The position numbers and the translations under genes are program-made. Under the pieces are notes generated by a model. That model searched no databases, was not told the origin of the DNA, and saw nothing but the letters and a program-made list of their open reading frames with translations. Shown here piece by piece: positions 7,996-14,637 of a stretch of 24,511 nt of DNA; position 1 is the stretch's first letter, and every line of letters starts with the position of its first letter. This stretch comes from UBA822 sp036336795 (lineage in GTDB: Bacteria; Gemmatimonadota; Gemmatimonadetes; Longimicrobiales; Gaopeijiaceae), in contig JAYZFL010000008.1 of assembly GCA_036336795.1 (NCBI GenBank), positions 1-24,511 of the forward strand, written 5' to 3'.

Positions 7996-8083
7996 GTGAA
8001 AGCAGGTTCGGACTCTTGCGATTTCGGAGGTGTCGGCTCGGCTTGTATGGGCTGAGACCGAAAACGGCTTAAAACTCACGACT

Positions 8084-8089
8084 GGAGGT
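8084..8089 (+). promoter_or_regulatory. Strong Shine-Dalgarno that supports a TTG start
   Basis: GGAGGT lies 4 bases before the TTG at 8094. The in-frame GTG (8103) and ATG (8106) that follow would be 13 and 16 bases away, beyond the usual range. The site therefore favours TTG as the initiator of the ExbB-like gene. Confidence 0.6.
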
Positions 8090-8093
8090 CCTT

Positions 8094-8798
8094 TTGGTCG
8101 GTGTGATGCGTCTCTACAGTGCCTTGTTGCAGATCCCCGGTATGGATCAGCCGGATCAGACCCTCGGCGAGCAGATGGCGTTCATTTGGGATGAGACCGG
8201 ATTCATGCGCTGGCCCCTCGGAGCCTGCATAATCATCGCGTTCTTCGTCATCATTTGGAAGTTCTTCGACTTGCTGATGAAATCCATAAGGACGAAAAAT
8301 ATTCTCGGAGAGGTGGATGAGTTGCTAGCTCAACACCGGATCGACGAAGCACTTGAAGCCACACGCGATTCGGATGCTCCGGCGGCCAAGATTCTTTATG
8401 CCGGCCTTGATAGGCATGACGAGGGCACCGAGCGTGTGATGAAGGCTATTGAAAACCAGGGGCTCATCGAGTTGAGTAAACTGGAAAAAGGGTTGGTGGT
8501 CCTTGCGACGCTGACTAACGTAGCGCCACTTCTCGGCTTCCTCGGAACGGTGATCGGGATGATCATCGCCTTCCAATCCATCGAAGCCGCAGGCGAGGTG
8601 GAAGCGACGTTGGTGGCGGGAGGAATCAAAGTGGCGCTCTTGACTACTGCGGCTGGCTTGACCATCGCCATTCCCGTGAGCATCTCCCACAACTACTTCG
8701 TGTCGAGGATAGACAGCTTGGTCATTGACATGGAGGAGTCGGCGCAGAAGATGATCGACGCTCTTCACAGAATGGAGTCGGACCAAGCCACGCCATAA
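8094..8798 (+). CDS. MotA/TolQ/ExbB family proton channel protein
   Basis: Inner-membrane channel subunit of the ExbB/TolQ/MotA family, which with an ExbD/TolR-type partner turns proton flow into work at the cell envelope (TonB-dependent uptake, Tol-Pal function or motility). The 234 residues show the family layout: one helix near 42-64 (ACIIIAFFVIIWKFF), a cytoplasmic part with DELLAQHRIDEALEATRDSD, then two helices around LVVLATLTNVAPLLGFLGTV (about 143-162) and VALLTTAAGLTIAIPVSISH (about 182-201). The G-x-I-x-ALLTTAAGL region is the ExbB/TolQ signature. The TTG start rests on GGAGGT at 8084-8089. A strong intrinsic terminator begins 26 bases after the stop, so no ExbD/TolR gene follows, which is unusual. 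ExbB, TolQ and PomA-like roles cannot be told apart from this alone. Confidence 0.88.
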   Translation: MVGVMRLYSALLQIPGMDQPDQTLGEQMAFIWDETGFMRWPLGACIIIAFFVIIWKFFDLLMKSIRTKNILGEVDELLAQHRIDEALEATRDSDAPAAKILYAGLDRHDEGTERVMKAIENQGLIELSKLEKGLVVLATLTNVAPLLGFLGTVIGMIIAFQSIEAAGEVEATLVAGGIKVALLTTAAGLTIAIPVSISHNYFVSRIDSLVIDMEESAQKMIDALHRMESDQATP

Positions 8799-8823
8799 TT
8801 GGTTCGCAGTTCCTCCCAGGAAC

Positions 8824-8860
8824 AAAGAGGTCACTCGAAGGGGTGACCTCTTTTTCTTTC
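8824..8860 (+). terminator. Rho-independent terminator after the ExbB-like gene
   Basis: AAAGAGGTCAC (8824-8834) and GTGACCTCTTT (8843-8853) form a perfect 11-bp stem with an 8-base loop, followed by a T-rich tail at 8851-8860 interrupted only by one C. The matching A-run on the 5' arm would let it also work weakly in the other direction. It isolates the ExbB-like gene from the transglycosylase gene downstream. Confidence 0.92.
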
Positions 8861-8883
8861 CAGTAGGCAAAGTGGTATGGGAG

Positions 8884-8895
8884 TGAAAGCTTTCA
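8884..8895. repeat. 12-nt palindrome TGAAAGCTTTCA upstream of the transglycosylase gene
   Basis: A perfect self-complementary 12-mer about 100 bases before the transglycosylase start and just after the upstream terminator. It sits where a promoter or operator for the next gene would be expected, but no clear -35/-10 pair was recognised around it. Confidence 0.3.
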
Positions 8896-8990
8896 GTTAA
8901 GGAACCCTAAAGATCCAAGGAAGCTGATTGTGAGGAAGGTAGCGGAGGAATGCTGGTGTCCCCAACCCGATCCTTGGCCTGCCGGTTCTC

Positions 8991-11396
8991 TTGGCACTTC
9001 CAGAGTGGTGTGTTCATTTTGTAGTATGTAGGATTCGCTTTCAACTCAGATTCCGGACGAGTGACATTCTGAGACTCATTGGCATCATCGTACTTGTCGG
9101 GACCTTGTGGCCCGGTTTCTTACGGGCCCAATCGTCGCAGAGTGTGAGGCCGCTCCTCGATTTTCCGGACCCCGCCACTTTGGCTAGGGATGAGATCGCC
9201 GCAGGCCGCTACTGGCACGCAAGCCGGATTCTTCGATCGAAGGATTCCATGGATTCTGATCCATCCAAGGCTCTACTTCTTGCTCGGGCGGATGCGGGTT
9301 GGAGGAACTGGCAAGGAGTCCTCGATGAACTCGACGGTGCTGAGTGGCTAGATGAAATGGAGGGCGGAGAGGGTCGGCTACTTTTGGCGCAAGGATTGGA
9401 AGCGGTTGAGCGCTGGGAGGAAGCAGTGGAAAATTATCGGCGCTTCCGATCGGTCGAGCCGCCGTTGAAGGGAGCCGCACCATGGGTTGCATCCCGCGAG
9501 GCACGAGCTGCGGCACGGGCGGGCTTGTGGGAACCAGTGTTGACTGCCCTGGAGGCAACCGGGCGGGAATCACCTGTTGTGGCGAGCTGGACCGTTCTGG
9601 CATTGGCTCGACTCGCTGCTGAAATGGGAAATACTGACCGGGTTTTGGAACTCGTGCCCGTGATGAAGAGTGATCCAATAACCAGGCAGCTCGCGTGGGA
9701 CATGGAGGGTCGTGCTTGGCTCGCTTCAGGTGATTCAGCTCGGGCTATGGAAGTCTACCTCGAACTCGTACAGGGGGAGTTAACCGCTGCCCGCCGGGGT
9801 GAAGTGATGATGGTAGTCGGTGGACTTTACGGTGCTCTTGCGGATTCTGTGGCTGCTCACGTCGCGTACAAGAGGTCTTTCGATGTCTATCCGCGTGGCA
9901 CAAGTGGAGCGCGGGCCGCGTGGGGCATTCTCCAGTTCACAGGTGACACGGACGCCGCACAAGCGCTTCGCTTGGCGAAGACCCTCGATAAGTTGCAGGA
10001 TCCCAGCCATGCTTTACGGGCATACGAGATTTACATGGATGCGCTTCCGCAGGGCACGACTGCCGATGTGGATGCGCGTTTGGCTTGGGCCCGCTTGATC
10101 TCCACTTTCGGAAGACACGAAGATGCGGTCCGTGAGTTCAGGGAATTGGTAAGAACCGACAATCCCGACTTCGAGCTACGCGTGCTTGACCAGTGGCTTA
10201 GGACCCGTACCCGGCAAGGCCGCCGGGATGCCGTGCAGACTATCCAGGGGTGGATCATCGACCGTTTCCCCGAGAGTCGTCAAGCGGTCGATATCCTCGT
10301 CGCTCGGGCGAATTCGGCGCTGTCCCGTGGGGCTTACGAAGAAGCGGCCACAGGGTTCGCAAGGGTCGCCGGTATGGGCGTTTCCCATTCTTCTGCGGGC
10401 TTGGCACGGATGCGGCTTGGCCAGATCTATCTTCAGAGAAATGATGAGCAGGCGGCGGCGGAAGTCTTCAAGAGCTACTTCGAGGATTTCCCCAACGGAC
10501 AGCGATGGGATCAGGCTGCCTATTGGGCAGCCCACAGCCTAAGCGTGTTGGGCCAAGACGCCGAGGCTATCCAGTACATCGAGAGTATTCAGGAGCGGAA
10601 TGCACTATCGTATTACGGCGTACTAGCATCCGATCTCCTAGATGAACCCTTTCAGCCAAGCCTGCCTCGCGGTTCTGAGACCAGTCCGCCGAGTTGGCTC
10701 AAAGACGGACTTCAAGATCTGGATTTGATCGTTGCTGCGGGCCTCGATGAGGGCGTCGAGGTGACGGTAGACCGGTTGATTGTACGGGCGGATGGGTCGG
10801 TATCAACGAGTCTCGATCTTGCCGAGGCTCTGATCAAGCGTGGTTTCACTATCGAAGGAATTAACCTCGGCTGGAAATTGCTTCGGCAGGGGACCCCCCA
10901 AAGCAAGCGTCTTCTCAGGGTCCTATATCCGTTTCCCTATCGCGAGATAGTAACCCGGGAGGCGGAGGAAAAGGGTATTGATCCCATCATCCTGGCGGCG
11001 TTGATTCGACAGGAGTCAGCGTTTACTCCTGCGATACGCTCTCCGGCCGGGGCCATAGGCCTAATGCAGGTCATGCCCGAGACGGGAAGAGAACTCGCCC
11101 GGGGTGAGGGCATCCGTGGATTCATGCCATCGAGCCTCGAGACAGCGGAGATCAACCTACATCTCGGGACAAACTTCTGGGTAGAGATGGAGAGTCGCTA
11201 CGGTGACGGGAGTCTTCCCTTGGTCCTTTCGGCGTACAACGCTGGCCCCACACGGGCTCGCCGTTGGAGACAGCTTCCCGAGGCCAAGGATCCGCTGAGG
11301 TTCACGGAGCGAATTCCATTCAACGAGACACGCGGATATGTAAAAAATATCATTCGGAACATCCGTGTTTACCGGTTTCTCTACGACTCCCGCTAG
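8991..11396 (+). CDS. slt: Soluble lytic murein transglycosylase (Slt-like) with TPR-like repeats
   Basis: Cleaves the MurNAc-GlcNAc bond of peptidoglycan in the periplasm, leaving 1,6-anhydro-MurNAc. A hydrophobic segment at 28-42 followed by LRA-QSS (cut after Ala46) looks like a signal peptide. Residues about 60-620 are alpha-helical, TPR-like repeats, the superhelical arm of Slt-type enzymes. The C-terminal SLT domain (about 645-801) has the catalytic glutamate in RQESAF (Glu675), GLMQVMP (690-696) and AYNAGP (748-753). Length 801 is somewhat above E. coli Slt70. The start is uncertain: no in-frame ATG exists before the signal peptide, TTG at 8991 has no Shine-Dalgarno, and an ATG in another frame (8950) with a close GGAGG opens a 24-codon frame that overlaps it. 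PolA follows after 70 bases on the same strand. Confidence 0.9.
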   Translation: MALPEWCVHFVVCRIRFQLRFRTSDILRLIGIIVLVGTLWPGFLRAQSSQSVRPLLDFPDPATLARDEIAAGRYWHASRILRSKDSMDSDPSKALLLARADAGWRNWQGVLDELDGAEWLDEMEGGEGRLLLAQGLEAVERWEEAVENYRRFRSVEPPLKGAAPWVASREARAAARAGLWEPVLTALEATGRESPVVASWTVLALARLAAEMGNTDRVLELVPVMKSDPITRQLAWDMEGRAWLASGDSARAMEVYLELVQGELTAARRGEVMMVVGGLYGALADSVAAHVAYKRSFDVYPRGTSGARAAWGILQFTGDTDAAQALRLAKTLDKLQDPSHALRAYEIYMDALPQGTTADVDARLAWARLISTFGRHEDAVREFRELVRTDNPDFELRVLDQWLRTRTRQGRRDAVQTIQGWIIDRFPESRQAVDILVARANSALSRGAYEEAATGFARVAGMGVSHSSAGLARMRLGQIYLQRNDEQAAAEVFKSYFEDFPNGQRWDQAAYWAAHSLSVLGQDAEAIQYIESIQERNALSYYGVLASDLLDEPFQPSLPRGSETSPPSWLKDGLQDLDLIVAAGLDEGVEVTVDRLIVRADGSVSTSLDLAEALIKRGFTIEGINLGWKLLRQGTPQSKRLLRVLYPFPYREIVTREAEEKGIDPIILAALIRQESAFTPAIRSPAGAIGLMQVMPETGRELARGEGIRGFMPSSLETAEINLHLGTNFWVEMESRYGDGSLPLVLSAYNAGPTRARRWRQLPEAKDPLRFTERIPFNETRGYVKNIIRNIRVYRFLYDSR

Positions 11397-11466
11397 CGGG
11401 CGGCCCATCTTCCAGGCTATTCCTTAACCTATGAATTTTCAGCGGTCCTCTTCTAGCGTCTAGCCC

Positions 11467-14358
11467 ATGGACGTTCCCCCGAAAAATGCTCCTCGTCTTT
11501 TCCTGATCGACGCGTATGCCCTGATTTACAGAGCGTTTTTCGCTTTCATACGTCGTCCTCTGATCAATTCAAAAGGAGAGAACACGTCTGCGCCCTTTGG
11601 CTTCGCTAACTTCCTACTTCAGATTCGGGACAGGTATCAACCAGACTATCTGGCAGTAGTCTTCGACGCGGGAAACAGCCATAGGGAGAAAGTCTATCCC
11701 GATTACAAGGCCACCCGAGAGAAGATGCCCGATGAGCTTAGGTTCAGCCTTCCACGTGTGCGCGAGTTGGTCGCGGGCTTCAACGACGCTCTTGTCGAGT
11801 TAGACGGTTACGAGGCGGACGACGTCATCGGCACATTGGCTGTGAAAGCCCGAGACGCAGGACTCGAAGCCGTAATAGTGTCCGGAGACAAGGACCTGTA
11901 CCAGCTTGTCGGACCAGGCATACATCTGCTCAATCCCGGTCGAGGGGGACCGGCAGGGGTGGCACCTGAGTGGATTGACGAGAGCAACGCTCACGAGAAG
12001 TTCGGAGTGCCAGCATCACAGGTCATCGATTACTTAGCTCTTATCGGAGATTCCTCGGACAATATCCCGGGAGCGCCGGGGATAGGGCCGAAGACCGCCT
12101 TGAAACTGCTAGAAGCGTATGGAAGCCTCGAGGAAGTCTTGGCACATGCCGGGGAAATTTCCGGAAAACGGGCGCGGGAGTCACTCACTGAGAATGCCGA
12201 AAAAGTCCGGCTGTCCAAACAGCTCGTGACAATCATGACTGACCTTGATGTCGACCTTAATCTGGAGAATCTTGAGGTCCGGGAACCCGACAGTCCGAGG
12301 CTTCATCGTTTCTTTGTGGAGATGGAGTTTCGGCGGCTAATGGAGCGTTTTTCTCCGACGGAGGTCGTTGGGGAGCCTCCCCCCGATGATTCCACCTCCT
12401 CAAGGGTCTCTCCCGGTGTTATGCCGACCATTGACGCGGGTCGCGAGGGAGAGATAAAGGGTGTCCCGGAATACCCGGGGGGCCAAGACACAGTTTCGGA
12501 TAATCTAGAAGCAATCCACGCCCGGCACGAATTGATTACGGACCCCGATCTTCTTGAGAACATCCTAATTCGGGCACGGGAGTTGGGTCGAGCGAGCATC
12601 TTAGTGTATACATCTTTCCCTGATCCCCACCGAGCGGCCTTGGTTGGACTGGCATTGGCGCTGGAGCCAGCCGAGTCGTTCTATCTCTCGTTCGGCCATG
12701 TTCCGGTCGGTGATCCCACGCTCGATTTCGAGTCTCCCGTGATCAACAATCTTCCCGATATGGGCTCGAACGTTCTCCAACCTCTACTGGATTTTTTGGA
12801 GGATCCGAAGATCGAAAAAGTGGGTGCCGATCTTAAAGCGTCTGCCGTTGCCCTCGCTCGTGCTGGAGTCAAGCTGGCCGGTGTCGGTGTCGACGTGACA
12901 ATCGCGTCCTATGTGCTCGATCCCGGTCGACGGAAACATGATCTGGAAACACTCTGCCAGGATGTTCTGGGCTTCTCACTCAGGCCTTACAGTGATGTCG
13001 TAGGCGTGGGCCAGAAGAAGATCAGCTTCTCCGAAGTCGACCAAGAGACGGCACGGAGTTACTGCGGGCAACAGGTTGATGTAGTGCTCAGGCTGGCGGA
13101 GCGGTTTTCGGTGGAGCTAGAAGCTCAGGGGCTCGGCCGACTTTTCAGAGAACTTGAGTTGCCCCTCGTTCCAGTGCTGACCCGGATGGAACTGGAAGGG
13201 ATCCGTATCGACACGGATTTTTTCGAAACCATGAATGATCGATTGGGACAGGATCTAACCCTCATACGACAAGAGATCCACAAGGTGGCCGGAGAGGAGT
13301 TCAATCTGAATTCGACTCAGCAATTACGAGAAATTCTCTTTGAAAAACAGGGACTTCCGGCTCTAAAGAGGACCAAGACCGGACCGTCTACAGATTCCTC
13401 TGTGCTCGAAGAACTTGCGGCGGAGGGACATGAGATTCCTCGTCTCATGCTCGAGTACCGGGAGCTCGCAAAACTTCGCTCCACCTATGTCGACGCTTTG
13501 CCGCAGCTCATGATTCCACGCACCCGTCGTATCCACACCCGATTCAACCAGACCGTGGCAGCGACGGGGCGCCTATCGTCCAGTGATCCCAACCTGCAGA
13601 ATATCCCTATTCGTACGGAACTGGGACGCGAGATCCGCAAGGGATTCATTCCGGCGGACGGCTACCTTTTCTATGGGGCAGACTATTCTCAGGTCGAGTT
13701 GCGCATCCTGGCACATTTTTCCGGGGATGCGCCACTGGTGCAGGCATTCAGCGAGGGGATAGACGTCCACGAGCAGACCGCGTCGCTTATTTTCAACGTG
13801 CCGCTAACCGAGGTCACGGTTGCTCAGCGCGGAGCGGCCAAGACCATCAACTTCGCCACGCTCTATGGGCAAAAGGCGTTCTCCCTTGCTCGACAACTTG
13901 GAATCGGCTTAGATGAAGCGAAGGAGTTTATCCAGCAGTATTTTGAGCGTTTCAGTGGAGTCCGGTCGTATTTGGACAATCAGGTTGCCATTGCTCGGGA
14001 GAAGGGCTTCGTCGAGACTCTCATGGGTCGCCGGCGCTATATTCCGGAGCTCCGTGCCAAAAACTGGAATGTCCGACAATTCGGCGAGCGCGTGGCTCAG
14101 AACACACCCATCCAGGGAACCGCGGCCGACATGATCAAGAAGGCCATGGTCGACGTGGCGGGCGCCCTGTCGGAGGAGGATACCAGTGCGCGAATGCTCC
14201 TGCAGGTACACGACGAACTACTTTTCGAAGTGCCCAAAGGAGAGGAAGACGAGTTGGCCGAACTGGTGGTCACTCACATGGAAGGCGCTATGACACTCAG
14301 CGTTCCCTTAGTCGTTGAGGGTGGTGTGGGGAAGAATTGGTACGAGACGAAGAGTTAG
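11467..14358 (+). CDS. polA: DNA polymerase I (family A)
   Basis: Repair and Okazaki-fragment polymerase. The 963 residues comprise a 5' nuclease domain (1 to about 290; ELDGYEADDVIGTL, VSGDKDLYQL, GDSSDNIPGAPGIGPKTA), a 3'-5' exonuclease-like domain (about 350-545) and the polymerase domain (about 580-963). Motif A is DYSQVELR starting at Asp739, motif B is RGAAKTINFATLYG with Arg788, Lys792, Phe796 and Tyr800, and motif C is QVHDEL with Asp916 and Glu917, so polymerase activity should be intact. The exonuclease carboxylates are gone: Tyr381 and Ser383 stand for E. coli Asp355 and Glu357, Ser459 for Asp424 and Gln536 for Asp501, as expected for a Taq-like, non-proofreading enzyme. The ATG at 11467 has no clear Shine-Dalgarno but fits the family N-terminus. 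The gene follows slt by 70 bases and converges on the next gene. Confidence 0.97.
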   Translation: MDVPPKNAPRLFLIDAYALIYRAFFAFIRRPLINSKGENTSAPFGFANFLLQIRDRYQPDYLAVVFDAGNSHREKVYPDYKATREKMPDELRFSLPRVRELVAGFNDALVELDGYEADDVIGTLAVKARDAGLEAVIVSGDKDLYQLVGPGIHLLNPGRGGPAGVAPEWIDESNAHEKFGVPASQVIDYLALIGDSSDNIPGAPGIGPKTALKLLEAYGSLEEVLAHAGEISGKRARESLTENAEKVRLSKQLVTIMTDLDVDLNLENLEVREPDSPRLHRFFVEMEFRRLMERFSPTEVVGEPPPDDSTSSRVSPGVMPTIDAGREGEIKGVPEYPGGQDTVSDNLEAIHARHELITDPDLLENILIRARELGRASILVYTSFPDPHRAALVGLALALEPAESFYLSFGHVPVGDPTLDFESPVINNLPDMGSNVLQPLLDFLEDPKIEKVGADLKASAVALARAGVKLAGVGVDVTIASYVLDPGRRKHDLETLCQDVLGFSLRPYSDVVGVGQKKISFSEVDQETARSYCGQQVDVVLRLAERFSVELEAQGLGRLFRELELPLVPVLTRMELEGIRIDTDFFETMNDRLGQDLTLIRQEIHKVAGEEFNLNSTQQLREILFEKQGLPALKRTKTGPSTDSSVLEELAAEGHEIPRLMLEYRELAKLRSTYVDALPQLMIPRTRRIHTRFNQTVAATGRLSSSDPNLQNIPIRTELGREIRKGFIPADGYLFYGADYSQVELRILAHFSGDAPLVQAFSEGIDVHEQTASLIFNVPLTEVTVAQRGAAKTINFATLYGQKAFSLARQLGIGLDEAKEFIQQYFERFSGVRSYLDNQVAIAREKGFVETLMGRRRYIPELRAKNWNVRQFGERVAQNTPIQGTAADMIKKAMVDVAGALSEEDTSARMLLQVHDELLFEVPKGEEDELAELVVTHMEGAMTLSVPLVVEGGVGKNWYETKS

Positions 14359-14489
14359 CATTACGCGAAACCGCTTCCGGCCCCCCCCCTCGCCACCCCC
14401 TCGGCCTGAACTTTCAACCAACCTTCTGGATCGTATTCCGACGACGCTTTGGGCGGGCTTGGCCGACTTTACTCAGGAGAGCGTGAAGA

Positions 14490-14503
14490 AGGCCGATCGG
14501 CCT
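14490..14503. repeat. 14-nt perfect palindrome AGGCCGATCGGCCT
   Basis: An exact self-complementary 14-mer centred on CGATCG, between the convergent ends of polA and the outer-membrane protein gene. No loop is possible without losing central pairs, so it is more like a DNA site than a terminator hairpin. Confidence 0.4.
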
Positions 14504-14536
14504 CCACGTCAAGGGGCTGCTGGAGTATTATAGGTG

Positions 14537-14556
14537 GCGGGAGAGAATGCTCCCGC
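14537..14556. terminator. Possible intrinsic terminator in the polA convergent region
   Basis: GCGGGAG (14537-14543) and CTCCCGC (14550-14556) form a perfect 7-bp GC-rich stem with a 6-base loop, followed on the plus strand by TCTCTTATG, a weak pyrimidine tail. Location about 180 bases after polA and about 80 bases after the leftward gene suits a shared terminator, but the tail is poor in both directions. Confidence 0.4.
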
Positions 14557-14637
14557 TCTCTTATGTGACCGTGTATGAACTGACGGTCTTTTGGACGAAG
14601 GAGACCAAGGTACAGGTCGTGGCATGAGCTTGATGGG

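Larger units (their letters stand above)
7650..8093. other. Gene-free intergenic region before the ExbB-like gene
   Basis: These 444 bases hold no coding sequence that I can support; the longest small frames (for example 7691-7756, 21 codons) lack a ribosome site and any family likeness. Things visible are a short inverted repeat AACCAT/ATGGTT (7657-7662, 7676-7681) just after the previous stop, a GAGGAG-TGTT-CTCCTC hairpin (7829-7844), two tandem TTGACAG words (7980-7986 and 7989-7995) and the ribosome site for the next gene at 8084-8089. No tRNA was recognised. Confidence 0.55.
14359..14637. other. Convergent intergenic region (polA and leftward outer-membrane gene)
   Basis: These 279 bases between two convergent stops contain a run of nine C (14381-14389), a 14-nt palindrome (14490-14503) and a GC-rich hairpin (14537-14556). 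No coding sequence is supported; a frame running on from 14315 overlaps the polA end out of frame and looks like chance. Confidence 0.55.

Noticed and set aside
7980..8017. Standard sigma-70 promoter for the ExbB-like gene using TTGACA at 7989
   Set aside because: The base words at 16-18 spacing (for example ACTCTT) do not resemble a -10 element, so only the repeat itself is reported.
11389..11400. Palindrome CCCGCTAGCGGG around the transglycosylase stop codon
   Set aside because: Short, without loop or T-tail, and mostly within coding sequence; not a credible terminator.
14381..14389. Run of nine C as a possible phase-variable tract
   Set aside because: Lies in the non-coding convergent gap just after polA, not in a gene or promoter; at most a site for sequencing error.
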